Below are positions 23,384 to 33,336 of a DNA stretch of 64,000 nucleotides, one piece after another; within the stretch, counting starts at the first letter, position 1; every line of letters starts with the position of its first letter. The notes under the pieces are model-generated. The model was not told where the DNA came from. It searched no databases and was given only the letters and a program-made list of their open reading frames with translations. A program made the position numbers and the translations under genes. This DNA is from an uncultured Prevotella sp. (GTDB taxonomy: Bacteria > Bacteroidota > Bacteroidia > Bacteroidales > Bacteroidaceae), in assembly GCA_947169185.1 (NCBI GenBank), contig CAMVOS010000001.1, positions 1 through 64,000 on the forward strand, given 5' to 3'.

Positions 23384-25411
23384 ATGAACGTTATGAAATA
23401 TATAAATAACATCAAATCCCTTTTGTGTGGCTCGCTGTTTCTGCTGGCAGGAGGCGTTTCTTTCACATCCTGCACAGACTGGCTCGATAAGGATCCTGAT
23501 TCTATCGTAGCAGAAGATGAGGCATTCAAGAACTTCCGTAATTTCCAGGGATATATTGAGGAAATCTATTCGCTGATTCCCAGTAAGGAGATGGTCAACT
23601 ATTGTACCGCATGGAATTTTGGTGATGACGCTGTTCATAACCCAGAAGGCTATGCTCACATGGACCATCAGGTCGACTTGGGTAACTATCGTAACTGGTA
23701 CACTAACGGTCAGTGTTGGCTGAATGGTTCAAGAAGTTCTCTTTGGAAGAATTCTTGGTACTGTATCCGTAAGTGTAACATGGGTATCAAAAACATTGAT
23801 TCGCTCATCGGTACTGACGAAGAGCGTGACATCTTGCTCGGACAGATGTATTTCTTCCGTGCCTGGTGGCATTTTGAGCTGATGTGCTATTTTGGTGGAC
23901 TGCCATACATCACCGAACCTTATGTTGATGGTCATATTCCTGAGCTGCCCCGTCTGTCTTTCCAGAAATGTGCAGAAAAATGTGCAGAAGACTTCGAGAG
24001 AGCTTCCGAACTCCTTCCCTTGGATTCAAAGGAATGGGACGAGACGCTTGTCGGTAGGGACAATAATACGGTTAATAATAACCAGCTGCGTGTCAACAAG
24101 TTCATGGCACTCTGCTACTTAGGTAAGTGCTATCTTTGGGCAGGTTCTCCACTTATGAAAGAGTTTGAGAAGGCCAGCCGTAACGAACCTTATGTTCTGT
24201 TAGGTGCCAGTCAAGGCGGTGCTAACGCTAAGACCTACGACTACGACGAGAAGTATTGTAAACTGGCAGCTGAGGCTCTTGGTAAGGCGCTTGATATGGT
24301 TGCTAAAGGTCAGGTTAATTACAAATTGGCTGAATTCAAGTATTCAAATATCTACGATCATGAGAAGTTAGAAACTGCTGACGACAGCTACTCACAGATA
24401 TTCTATACTGTCAGTGATGGTTGGAAAATGCCTGGTGCTTCTGAAGCAATTTTCCGTGGTTCTCACCCAGGTGCCAACTCTTCTAACTGGAACTGTACTA
24501 AGATCTTTGGCCCGAAGGTCGCTGGTCTTGTGGAGCATGATAACATTATTCATCACCCCACAGGAAACTTGATTGACCAATATGGTATGGCTAATGGACA
24601 GCCCATCTATCTGGTTGAGAATGGTCACTACGTGATTAATCCAAAGGCTGAGTGGGATCCTGAACATCCCTATAAAGGACGTGATCCACGATTCTATCAT
24701 GACATCGTATTCGATGGTTTCCATTATGTCCTCAAGACTGACGCTTTGAATGATGCCCAGAAGGAGCATGAATATTGTTCGCTTTATACTGGCGGTGCCA
24801 TGCGTTCTATTGACAATGGCAGTAGCACAGGCTACTTCATCCAGAAGCTGGTTCCTCACCAGTGTAATATTGGTGACAAGTGGTATGACTGGGGCTATAA
24901 TTTGCAGACCTATCTTCCTTACATGCGCCTTGCCGAAATATATTTGATGTTTGCAGAAGCTATGGCAGCTTTTGAGCATGAGGCTATTAAATTGAAGCAG
25001 AAAACGACGTATTGCCCATCTTACTCTGCTCTTGAGGCTATCAATGCTATTCGTGACCGTGCAGGCATGGAAGGTGTGCAGGAGAACTTCCTGGATACCC
25101 GTGAGCATTTCATTGATGAAGTACGTCGCGAACGTGCCGTTGAGCTTTCCTTCGAAGGCTTCCGCTGGTGCGACCTTCAGCGTTGGCTTCTCTTGACTGA
25201 ACCTCCTTATACGGAGAAATACTCTCATGAGTTTGAGCGTTTGGAAAAGGCTACTTGGTTCAAGAGGAACGATCCGAAAAATGCTCGCGTTGGTAATTTC
25301 CATCACGAAACGCTGATCACGCGTCCTCTGGAAGCTAAGCATTACTGGTTCCCGTTCCCTGAAAAAGATGTTTATCTTTACGAAGGATTTGAACAGAACC
25401 CTGGATGGTAA
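23384..25411 (+). CDS. xusB: SusD-like surface lipoprotein (XusB position)
   Basis: A 675-residue SusD/RagB lipoprotein. The lipobox SFTSC sits about 30 residues in, followed by TDWLDKDPDS. A helical TPR-like body has the usual AFFRAWWHFELMCYFGGLPYI-type segment (here QMYFFRAWWHFELMCYF). C-terminal hallmarks are RERAVELSFEGFRWCDLQRW and the terminal YWFPFPEKDV. It caps the SusC channel and captures xylan chains at the surface. At 675 residues it is longer than the typical 500-600. The second ATG (23393) may be the true start, since the first sits at the edge of the heptamer repeat. Confidence 0.9.
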   Translation: MNVMKYINNIKSLLCGSLFLLAGGVSFTSCTDWLDKDPDSIVAEDEAFKNFRNFQGYIEEIYSLIPSKEMVNYCTAWNFGDDAVHNPEGYAHMDHQVDLGNYRNWYTNGQCWLNGSRSSLWKNSWYCIRKCNMGIKNIDSLIGTDEERDILLGQMYFFRAWWHFELMCYFGGLPYITEPYVDGHIPELPRLSFQKCAEKCAEDFERASELLPLDSKEWDETLVGRDNNTVNNNQLRVNKFMALCYLGKCYLWAGSPLMKEFEKASRNEPYVLLGASQGGANAKTYDYDEKYCKLAAEALGKALDMVAKGQVNYKLAEFKYSNIYDHEKLETADDSYSQIFYTVSDGWKMPGASEAIFRGSHPGANSSNWNCTKIFGPKVAGLVEHDNIIHHPTGNLIDQYGMANGQPIYLVENGHYVINPKAEWDPEHPYKGRDPRFYHDIVFDGFHYVLKTDALNDAQKEHEYCSLYTGGAMRSIDNGSSTGYFIQKLVPHQCNIGDKWYDWGYNLQTYLPYMRLAEIYLMFAEAMAAFEHEAIKLKQKTTYCPSYSALEAINAIRDRAGMEGVQENFLDTREHFIDEVRRERAVELSFEGFRWCDLQRWLLLTEPPYTEKYSHEFERLEKATWFKRNDPKNARVGNFHHETLITRPLEAKHYWFPFPEKDVYLYEGFEQNPGW

Positions 25412-25414
25412 TTA

Positions 25415-25448
25415 AAAATTAGAAATTAGAAATTAGAAATTAGAAATT
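25415..25448. repeat. AAATTAG heptamer array before the second SusC gene
   Basis: Four to five AAATTAG units fill the 37-bp gap between the SusD and second SusC genes. Confidence 0.75.
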
Positions 25449-28445
25449 ATGATTACTAATATAAAATATGTTATAGCAGGGATGTTACTGATGGGGTCTG
25501 TCTGTTCAATGGCTCAGACCGCTGATGACGCAGACTCTACTGTGGCAAAAAAGAAAGTCCATGTTGCTTTCCGTGATGTGGATGCTGACCATCTTCTCGG
25601 AGGCGTTTCTTACATCGACATGGAAGAGTTGTCGAAGAAGGATTATACCCAGGGTAGCCTTGAAGATATGATGGGTCTCGTCGGTGGATGGAACGGCAAC
25701 AACCTTTGGGGTATGGACAACGACCGCTTGGATAATAACGACAATGGCAATACGCCACTTGTTATTATCGACGGTGTAAAGCGCCCCTCTAACAATGTGC
25801 TGCCTTCTGAAATCGAGCAGATTACCTTCCTGAAGGGTGCGCAAGCCGTTGTGCTCTATGGTTCTAAGGGTGCCAAGGGTGCTATCCTCATTACCACTAA
25901 GCGTGGCAAGGTTGATGGCCTTCGCATTGATGCTAACGCTAACACTGGTTGGCACTTTGCCAAGGAATTCCCCGAGTATTTGGGTTCTGCAGAGTATATG
26001 ACGCTCTATAACGAATCTTTCTATAACGATGCCGTTGCTGGTGGCAATACTGCTGCGCTCAAGGCTGGTACGCTTACGGTGCCATACTCTCAGCAGGATA
26101 TCTACAATCATGCTTCTGGTATTAATCCATACCGTTATCCCAATGTGAACTATTATTCAGACGAATATATCCGTAAGGCCTATAACCGTTCTGAGGGTAC
26201 ATTGGAGATTCAGGGTGGTGGCACACGTGCTCACTTCTACACCAATATCAACTATTATCGTGCAGAAGATCTCCTGAACTTTGGTAATGCCAAGGATAAC
26301 TATACTGACCGTTTCAGTGTACGTGGTAATGTTGACCTTGTGGTTAACAAAGTCATCACTGGTTGGGCTAATGTTAGTGCTACCTATTATAATGAGCACA
26401 AGAACAAGGGCGATTTCTGGAAAGATGCAGCTAACGTGCGTCCAAACTTTCCATTGGGTGCTGCGCCATTGATTCCTATTGATATGATTGACCCCAATGC
26501 CAGCAAGGCTTTGGCTACCCTCGGCAAGTCTCTGAACCTGCTGGATGGCAAGTGGTTCCCTGGCGGTGGTACAGACAACGCGCAGACCAATGCTATTGCT
26601 GACTGCTATTTTGGTGGTAAGACACAGGCTGTGAGCCGTCAGTTCCAGTTCGATGCCGGTATCAACTATGACATGAATAAGTTCGTCAAGGGCTTGACTT
26701 TCAAGACTTTGTTCTCGATTGACTATGCTGCTAACTATAGCTTGTCATACAACAATACCTACTCTTTGTTCTTCCCCACATGGAGTAACTATAACACAGT
26801 TGATGCCATTGTTGACCTGAAACAGCCTAAGGATGAGGTTGTAACAGGTACGATGACGATGTCTGATACGAAATATCGTCAGACCATTACATGGAATGGT
26901 CATTTCGACTACGACCACACATTCGCTGGTAAGCATCACGTTACTGGTATGTTGCTCGCCAGTATGTACACGACGACAGCCAGTGGTGAATACCACCGTT
27001 ATGCCAATGCCAACTTAGGCTTGCAGGCTGGTTACGACTATATGGGCCGTTACTTCTTCGAGATGGGTTTGGCTGGTGTTCATTCAGCCCGTCTTCCTGA
27101 AGGCAATCGTGAGGCGCTCTCACATTCTTTCACCATTGGTTGGAACATTGCCAAGGAGAAGTTTATGAAGGGTAGCTTCGTAGACGATCTGATGCTCAGC
27201 GCATCTATCAGTAAGCTAAATGATGATGCCGATGTCTATTATGGCAATAAGTACTTCTATATTTACGATGCTACGTGGCAGAATAATGGTCCGACCTTTG
27301 CATGGAATGAAGGCGCAAATGATGCTCCCTCAACGTACTCTTCAGTCGGTAACAATCCTGCCCTCGACTACATTCATCGCAAGGAGTTCTCTCTCAGCCT
27401 TCGTGGTTCGTTCTTCAATAAGCTGATTAGCACTGAGTTGACCTACTTCAATACGGATATGAGCGGATATATCATCCAGAACCCGACCCAATACCCGTCG
27501 CACTTGAAAGGTGGTCTTAACAGCAGTAAATTCTCATCTGCCATCAATAATAATGTCTCAAACCGCAGCGGTCTTGACTTTAGCATCAAAGCCCGGAAGC
27601 AGTTCGGACAGGTGCATGCAGAACTTGGCTTAGTAGGTACCTATCTTACAACCAAGTGGAAGACGTACGATGAAGCTGTAGATGCTAAGGCACCTTATCG
27701 TAACTCAGCTGGTGAACTCATCCATGAAGGCAATGCCCTTGATGCCCTTGAAGGCTACAGATGCATAGGCTTCTACACGATTGATGACTTTAATGTCGTT
27801 ACTGAGGAGAAGACTGGTAAGATTACCTATAAATTGAAGGAAGGCAAATATGGCCTTGGTGGTATTGTCATGCCTGGTGACCTGAAGTATGAGGATGTCA
27901 ATGGCGATGGAACCATTGATAAGAGAGACCAGGTAGAATTAGGAAAGTCTGGTACTTACGGTGCGCCTTGGACTATTGGTGTGAACCTCACGCTGAAGTA
28001 TAAGAACTGGACGCTCTTCATGCTTGGTAATGGCCAGTTCGGTGCTCATGCCATGGCTAACGGCGCTTATTATTGTATGCAGGGAACCAACAAGTATTCT
28101 GTGAATGTGCGTGACCATATACAGTACACCTATGATGATGATGGCATTATCAACGGCTTTGTGAATCCGAATGCTACTCACCCCCGTCTTACGAGTTCGG
28201 TAAATAATGCTGTCGCATCCACCTACTGGATGTATAGCACAGACCGCTTCAATCTCCGTAAGGTTCAGCTGACCTACGACTTCCCGAAAGAAATGTTCGA
28301 AGGCAAGGTCGTTAAGGCCCTCTCAGTATATGTGAATGGAAACGATCTCCTCACCATCTCTAAGAATCGTAAGATTATGGAGACCAATATTGGCTATGCT
28401 CCACAGACCCGTTTCTATAATCTCGGTGTTAAGGTAACCCTCTAA
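25449..28445 (+). CDS. xusC: Second SusC-like TonB-linked transporter, lacking the carboxypeptidase-like domain (XusC position)
   Basis: A 998-residue SusC-family protein with signal peptide to SMAQ (about 24). Only about 40 residues separate it from the plug region, so the carboxypeptidase-regulatory-like domain and a clear TonB box of the first SusC are missing. The plug still has PLVIIDGVKRP, FLKGAQAVVLYGSKGAKGAILITTKRG and the barrel ends in YNLGVKVTL. Domain trimming of this kind is seen in second SusC copies of tandem pairs. Whether it still couples to TonB cannot be told from sequence. It is followed after 13 bp by its partner SusD. Confidence 0.88.
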   Translation: MITNIKYVIAGMLLMGSVCSMAQTADDADSTVAKKKVHVAFRDVDADHLLGGVSYIDMEELSKKDYTQGSLEDMMGLVGGWNGNNLWGMDNDRLDNNDNGNTPLVIIDGVKRPSNNVLPSEIEQITFLKGAQAVVLYGSKGAKGAILITTKRGKVDGLRIDANANTGWHFAKEFPEYLGSAEYMTLYNESFYNDAVAGGNTAALKAGTLTVPYSQQDIYNHASGINPYRYPNVNYYSDEYIRKAYNRSEGTLEIQGGGTRAHFYTNINYYRAEDLLNFGNAKDNYTDRFSVRGNVDLVVNKVITGWANVSATYYNEHKNKGDFWKDAANVRPNFPLGAAPLIPIDMIDPNASKALATLGKSLNLLDGKWFPGGGTDNAQTNAIADCYFGGKTQAVSRQFQFDAGINYDMNKFVKGLTFKTLFSIDYAANYSLSYNNTYSLFFPTWSNYNTVDAIVDLKQPKDEVVTGTMTMSDTKYRQTITWNGHFDYDHTFAGKHHVTGMLLASMYTTTASGEYHRYANANLGLQAGYDYMGRYFFEMGLAGVHSARLPEGNREALSHSFTIGWNIAKEKFMKGSFVDDLMLSASISKLNDDADVYYGNKYFYIYDATWQNNGPTFAWNEGANDAPSTYSSVGNNPALDYIHRKEFSLSLRGSFFNKLISTELTYFNTDMSGYIIQNPTQYPSHLKGGLNSSKFSSAINNNVSNRSGLDFSIKARKQFGQVHAELGLVGTYLTTKWKTYDEAVDAKAPYRNSAGELIHEGNALDALEGYRCIGFYTIDDFNVVTEEKTGKITYKLKEGKYGLGGIVMPGDLKYEDVNGDGTIDKRDQVELGKSGTYGAPWTIGVNLTLKYKNWTLFMLGNGQFGAHAMANGAYYCMQGTNKYSVNVRDHIQYTYDDDGIINGFVNPNATHPRLTSSVNNAVASTYWMYSTDRFNLRKVQLTYDFPKEMFEGKVVKALSVYVNGNDLLTISKNRKIMETNIGYAPQTRFYNLGVKVTL

Positions 28446-28458
28446 AAATGATAAGAAA

Positions 28459-30291
28459 ATGAAGACAAGAAACATTATATTGTATTTCGTCGCTCTCCTT
28501 ACTTTCTGCTCCTGCCAGGACATGTTTGAGCCTGCTGATGAAAACACCAGACAGTTGGATGCGATGGTTCAGGAAACTGACTATGTGTATGGTTTGCTGA
28601 TGTATGGTTACAATCGTCTTCCATATATAAGAACTACTCAGACTGACGTGGCTACTGATGACGCCGTAACCAATGTCGCTGGTGATACTTATAGGAAGAT
28701 GGCAACGGGTGAATGGAAGTCAGATAATAACCCGATGTCACAGTGGAACGAGTGTAAGGATGGTATCCAGTATGTCAACCTCTTCCTCAAGTATGTCAAT
28801 CAGGTGAACTGGGCTCAGAGTGCCAAATCAAAGCAGATTATGTTCATTGATCGTCTGACTGGTGAAGCACTGGGTCTTCGTGCCATCTTGTATTACCATC
28901 TGCTGCTGGCTCATGGTGGCTATGATGAAGGCGGTAATCTCTTAGGTGTACCCTTGCTGACGGAGCCTGAAGATGGTAGCTCAGATTATAACCAACCACG
29001 TGCTACTTTCGCTGCTTGTGTCAGACAGATTTTTGCCGACTGCGATGCAGCTGCCAGTTTGCTTCCTGGAGAGTATAAGGATCTCGATAATGAGGATGAT
29101 ATTCCTAAGAAGTACAGGGATGCAGGCGCACAACTTGCTGGTTACAACCTCGTGTTTGGTAATATGGCAAGGAATCTTGTCTCTGCTAAGGTTGCTTTGG
29201 CAGTAAAGGCACAGACGGCCCTGCTGGCAGCAAGTCCTGCATATCGTTCTCAGAGCGGTGTGACATCTGAAGAAGCTGCTAAGATTTGTGCATCAGCATT
29301 GGGCGATGTAGAATTTGACCCCGATGGTAATATTTGGTACAGAAATGTCGATAAGCTGGCATCAAGTACGTCTTATATGCCAGAAATCATCTGGCGCGCT
29401 AACTGGGAAAAGGCAGAAGCTTCTCAGGAGACTGAAAACTTCCCGCCATCACTGTTTGGTAGTGGTAGAATTAATCCCTCCCATAATCTTGTCGAGGCAT
29501 TCCCAATGGCTAATGGCTACCCCATTACAGACTCTAGATCTGGTTTTGACGCCAATGATCCTTATAAGGACCGTGACCCACGTCTTGCAGAAGACATTAT
29601 TTTCAATGGCTCTACATTCAAGAGTGTTGTTATTATAACTGGTACTTATGCAAGTCCTACTAAGGGTGCAGACAATAAGGACAATATTAACGATGCGGGT
29701 TCAGCACATACGCTTACTGGCTATTATATGAAGAAGTTGCTGCGTAACGACGCTGGTCCTTCAATCAGTTCATCGTCAGCAGCTGTGCAGCCTCATATTT
29801 TCCCACGCATTCGTGCTACGGAATTGTTCTTGGCATTCGCTGAGACAGCCAACGACGCTTGGGGACCCAGAGTTAAGGATGCATCTTTGAACCTCTCTGC
29901 TTACGATGTCATCAAGATGATCCGTCAGCGTGGTGGCATTGGTAAGGATGAGACTGGTGCTTATGTAGGCGATCCTTATCTGGAAGAGTGTGCAAACGAT
30001 GCTACAGGTGAAAAGATGCGTGAACTCATTCGCAACGAGCGTCGTATCGAGCTCTGCTTCGAGAACAAGCGCTTCTGGGACATCCGTCGTTGGCAGTTAC
30101 CTATCAACGAAACGGTGAAGGGCGTTCAGATTGACCTAATCGACGCATCACAGGATGCTGTGCCTGGCAACCTCAGATATACCCTTCTTGACGTAGAGCC
30201 TCGTCAATTCGAGTCTTACCAGAACTTTGGTCCCATTCCTAACAGCGAGGTGATCTTATGGAGTGCACTCAGACAAAACCAGGGCTGGTAA
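28459..30291 (+). CDS. xusD: Second SusD-like surface lipoprotein (XusD position)
   Basis: A 610-residue SusD/RagB lipoprotein with a short signal and lipobox LTFCSC around residue 19. The body shows GEALGLRAILYYHLLLAHGG, DPYKDRDPRLAEDIIFNG, IRNERRIELCFENKRFWDIRRW, and a C-terminal NSEVILWSALRQNQGW that mirrors the NPGW end of the first SusD. It pairs with the SusC just upstream (13-bp gap) and would bind a different xylan decoration or chain length. A GTGAATA heptamer array follows. Confidence 0.88.
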   Translation: MKTRNIILYFVALLTFCSCQDMFEPADENTRQLDAMVQETDYVYGLLMYGYNRLPYIRTTQTDVATDDAVTNVAGDTYRKMATGEWKSDNNPMSQWNECKDGIQYVNLFLKYVNQVNWAQSAKSKQIMFIDRLTGEALGLRAILYYHLLLAHGGYDEGGNLLGVPLLTEPEDGSSDYNQPRATFAACVRQIFADCDAAASLLPGEYKDLDNEDDIPKKYRDAGAQLAGYNLVFGNMARNLVSAKVALAVKAQTALLAASPAYRSQSGVTSEEAAKICASALGDVEFDPDGNIWYRNVDKLASSTSYMPEIIWRANWEKAEASQETENFPPSLFGSGRINPSHNLVEAFPMANGYPITDSRSGFDANDPYKDRDPRLAEDIIFNGSTFKSVVIITGTYASPTKGADNKDNINDAGSAHTLTGYYMKKLLRNDAGPSISSSSAAVQPHIFPRIRATELFLAFAETANDAWGPRVKDASLNLSAYDVIKMIRQRGGIGKDETGAYVGDPYLEECANDATGEKMRELIRNERRIELCFENKRFWDIRRWQLPINETVKGVQIDLIDASQDAVPGNLRYTLLDVEPRQFESYQNFGPIPNSEVILWSALRQNQGW

Positions 30292-30309
30292 TATGCGCTT
30301 TGTTAGTGA

Positions 30310-30341
30310 TAAGTGAATAGTGAATAGTAAAAAGTGAAAAA
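30310..30341. repeat. GTGAATA/GTGAAAA heptamer array before the xusE-position gene
   Basis: About four units with 7-bp period in the 58-bp gap. Confidence 0.65.
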
Positions 30342-30349
30342 TAACTATT

Positions 30350-31480
30350 ATGAAACTTAAGAAATATATATTCGGTGTCGCTTTGGGAGCCTTTTCTCTC
30401 ACCTTAGCTTCTTGCTATAACAAGGATAAGGAATTCCCAGACTATGAAAATGGTACAACAGCCTATTTTGCCTATCAGAACCCTGTACGTACCCTCGTAC
30501 TTGGTAATGATATCTATGACAATTCGCTCGATAATGCGCATAAGTGCCGCATCTGGGCTACCATGGGTGGCGCATACGGTGGTCGTGATGCAATTGTGAA
30601 TTTCATCGTCGACGAGTCGCTCTGTAATAATCTCTATTTCCTGGACGATGGTGGCTATCCCGCCGATCCTGTCACTCCTATGAAAAAGGAATATTACACG
30701 CTTTTGTCCGATGTCATTCCATATAATGGTGATCTGCGTGGCTATGTAGAGGTGCAGTTCACTGACGAATTCTTCAAGGACCCCAAAGCCATTGAGAACT
30801 ACTATGTCATTCCTCTTCGAATGACGGGCGTCACAGGTATTGACCGTATTCTTAGTGGTACGCAAAGTGTGCCCGATCCCGCTCGTCCTAACGACCAGGA
30901 TTGGACAGTTCGCCCAAGGGACTATGTACTCTACTGCGTGAAGTACATGAACCCATGGCAGGGCAAGTATATCCGTCGTAGTTATGCCAAGGTTACAGAA
31001 AATGGCAAGACGACTGATGATATTCGCAAGGACTTCAGCCTTTATAACTCTGACATTGAGCATTACAGCAAGATGGATCCCTCGAACCCAGTTAACCAGT
31101 ACGATGAGATCTGCGGTATCAAGACCAAGAATATGACACAGGCTATATTCCCTGTCTCTTTCAAGACCTCTGGTGCATCCATCTCTTGTAATCTGCTTCT
31201 TACCTTCAATGGTGACAAATGTACAATCTCTACCGACGATCCGAATGTCACAGCCAGTGGAGAAGGTGAATACATTACCAAGGGAACAGAGCGTGCTGAA
31301 TACAAGGATTACCAGTGGGGCAGCAACAATGGCGTTCCTGTTCAGCGTGACATCCTTCGTCTGAAGTATAATATTGACTTCGCTGAGAAGAACATCCAGG
31401 TTGCCACAAACGATACCTTGGTTGTTCAGACACGTGAGGCGAACAAGAGAGTGCTCTTCGATTATAAATACGTTAAATAG
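30350..31480 (+). CDS. xusE: Surface glycan-binding lipoprotein, DUF1735/BT_3987-like (XusE position)
   Basis: A 376-residue lipoprotein with lipobox LTLASC (Cys22). Residues 25-160 resemble the DUF1735 (BT_3987-type) domain found in surface glycan-binding and GH18-like proteins: FAYQNPVRTLVLGNDIYDNSLDN, WATMGGAYGGRDAIVNF and YYVIPLRMTGVTGID. The rest is a beta-rich domain seen with such lipoproteins. No hydrolase motifs are visible. Following the SusD genes in the order of the P. bryantii xus cluster, it probably binds xylan at the cell surface. Start chosen at the ATG after the heptamer array. Confidence 0.72.
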   Translation: MKLKKYIFGVALGAFSLTLASCYNKDKEFPDYENGTTAYFAYQNPVRTLVLGNDIYDNSLDNAHKCRIWATMGGAYGGRDAIVNFIVDESLCNNLYFLDDGGYPADPVTPMKKEYYTLLSDVIPYNGDLRGYVEVQFTDEFFKDPKAIENYYVIPLRMTGVTGIDRILSGTQSVPDPARPNDQDWTVRPRDYVLYCVKYMNPWQGKYIRRSYAKVTENGKTTDDIRKDFSLYNSDIEHYSKMDPSNPVNQYDEICGIKTKNMTQAIFPVSFKTSGASISCNLLLTFNGDKCTISTDDPNVTASGEGEYITKGTERAEYKDYQWGSNNGVPVQRDILRLKYNIDFAEKNIQVATNDTLVVQTREANKRVLFDYKYVK

Positions 31481-31494
31481 TAGGAGGCTTAGAT

Positions 31495-33213
31495 ATGAAT
31501 AAGATGCTAAAAAACGGTCTCTTGATGTTGGCTGCTGGAGCATTTGTTGTTTCCTGTGCTGACTATAATGATCTGAACAATTTCTCTGTTCCTTCTGGTT
31601 CCGGTGCAGCAAAACCCTATGCTGACTTGGGCGCTGTCAAGTCGTATATTAACAGGACTGATAATCCTAATATGTCTGTTGATGCTACCATCAAGCTGAA
31701 GGAATTCAATAAGCAGGCTCTCGAGCATGCTGCTGCCATCACCAACTTTGACGGAGTCGCATTCGGCAACTCTTTTATGCCCGGTTCTTATGTGAGCAAG
31801 AAGGGTTATATGAACTTCATGGATTTGAAGGATGCTCTTGGTCATATGTCTGATATCGGTGGTAAGGTATACGGTAGTCCTATCGTTGCCAATGAGCAGC
31901 AGGCTGATGATTGGTTTGAAACGCTCACAGCTCCTATTGAGATTCAGGTGCTTCCTATTACCGACCTGGAACTTGACTACTCTACTGTAGATGAGTTTAA
32001 AGGAACGTCACTCAGAGGTAAACCTGTCATCGAGAAGAATATGGATGCCAATGGTAATGCCCTTAGGATTCCAAAGAAGTCTGAGGTATATATTGTTGAG
32101 GGTTTTGACCTTGATCCACAGGGTTTCTACACCATTACTTTCACCGTGAGGGGCTTCAAAGATACCAAGAAGACGGAGATGGAAAAGGATGAGAATATCT
32201 GGTGTACTTTTGCCGATAGCTTGATTAATACTGGTAAGGATAAGGAAGGTAAACTGATTCCTAAGGAGTTTACCATAAGACCAGGCGGATGGCAAACTGT
32301 CAAGGTGGAGTGGGTTCCTGCCAAAGGAGTAACAAAGGGTTACTTGCTGATTGAGGGTAACTTGAACACGGTTCTTTATATCCGCAATGTCACGGTTTCT
32401 CACACACCTGACAATCACCGTGACCAGACAAAGGCCGAGAAGAATGATACGATTAGGTATGCGCTAAATAAGTGGTGTAATGGCTTGATGGAAGCCAATG
32501 CCGGACGTATCAAGTCGTTCGACCTCATTTCCAAGCCTCTCGATACGAAGGAACTTGCTGATAAGCCTGGAATATTTGACCTGAAGCACTCTGATGAAAA
32601 GATCTTCTGGCAGGATTATCTTGAGGAAGGAACCAAGTCTGGCAGTGAGCTGTATGGTGCAACAGTTTCAAAGGTAGCAAGTGCTGCATTCGAAAAGCAT
32701 GGCGGTAACCCTGCAGAGTTGAAGTTCTTCATCTGTGAGAATGGACTTGATAATCCGAATAAACTTGAGAGCCTGAAGTACTGGATGAACATCTGGGAGG
32801 GTAATGGCGCCAAGATCGATGGTATCAATGCCGAGCTGAATCTCAGCTATAGCGAGGATGCTGCCACACAGGCTGCCAACGAGACAACGTTGAACACCCT
32901 CTTGGATAATCTGGCTGCTACTGGCAAGTTGATTCGCCTCTCTAATTTTGACATCAAGTATCTGGACGCTACAGGTGCTTCTGTTGCACCCAAAGATATC
33001 AAGGATGATCAGCGTCAGAATTTGGCCAACTACTATGCGCTTGTCATCAAGGCCTATATGACCAAGATTCCTAAAGATAAGCAGGCTGGTATCTGTAAGG
33101 GTAACATGGCTGATACGTCCAGCGACCCTGTAGGCCTTTGGTCTAAAAATGGTAATGAATGGGTACGCAGTGCCACATACAAAGCATTCTGCGATGCCCT
33201 CAGTGGAAAGTAA
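31495..33213 (+). CDS. GH10-like lipoprotein with inserted CBM, both catalytic glutamates lost (Xyn10C position)
   Basis: A 572-residue lipoprotein (lipobox AFVVSC, Cys21). The fold of GH10 xylanases can be followed: GVAFGNSFMPGSY for the usual GNEMKP strand, a jelly-roll CBM insertion (about 140-310), KIDGINAELNLSY for IDGIGTQ, and GICKGNMADTSSDPVGLWSKNG for the C-terminal strand. The insertion in the barrel is the Xyn10C/BACOVA_04390 design. The acid/base motif that normally reads VVNE is LISK (Lys347), and the nucleophile motif TELD is SNFD (Asn484). The HTLVWH strand reads SPIVAN. So it is very unlikely to hydrolyse xylan and is probably a surface binder. No frameshift or stop is present, so it is not simply decaying. 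Confidence 0.75.
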   Translation: MNKMLKNGLLMLAAGAFVVSCADYNDLNNFSVPSGSGAAKPYADLGAVKSYINRTDNPNMSVDATIKLKEFNKQALEHAAAITNFDGVAFGNSFMPGSYVSKKGYMNFMDLKDALGHMSDIGGKVYGSPIVANEQQADDWFETLTAPIEIQVLPITDLELDYSTVDEFKGTSLRGKPVIEKNMDANGNALRIPKKSEVYIVEGFDLDPQGFYTITFTVRGFKDTKKTEMEKDENIWCTFADSLINTGKDKEGKLIPKEFTIRPGGWQTVKVEWVPAKGVTKGYLLIEGNLNTVLYIRNVTVSHTPDNHRDQTKAEKNDTIRYALNKWCNGLMEANAGRIKSFDLISKPLDTKELADKPGIFDLKHSDEKIFWQDYLEEGTKSGSELYGATVSKVASAAFEKHGGNPAELKFFICENGLDNPNKLESLKYWMNIWEGNGAKIDGINAELNLSYSEDAATQAANETTLNTLLDNLAATGKLIRLSNFDIKYLDATGASVAPKDIKDDQRQNLANYYALVIKAYMTKIPKDKQAGICKGNMADTSSDPVGLWSKNGNEWVRSATYKAFCDALSGK

Positions 33214-33222
33214 CGAACTCAT

Positions 33223-33263
33223 AATTGCCGGAAGATGAGGTTCCCCTTGTCTTCCTGGCAATT
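33223..33263 (+). other. Strong hairpin between the GH10-like gene and the CBM protein gene
   Basis: AATTGCC-GGAAGA (33223-33235) pairs with TCTTCC-T-GGCAATT (33250-33263): 13 bp with one bulge and a 14-nt loop. No T-run follows, so it is more likely an mRNA processing or stabilising element, or a weak terminator, than a standard terminator. Confidence 0.5.
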
Positions 33264-33336
33264 CTCTCTCTGAACTAATTATTTAACTTTATTATTTTTA
33301 TTTATTCAACTTTATTATTAACTAATTTTTTCAATT

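Noticed and set aside
30404..31612. 402-residue open frame on the minus strand
   Set aside because: Antisense to the lipoprotein gene at 30350 and the start of the GH10-like gene; no promoter, no recognisable motif.
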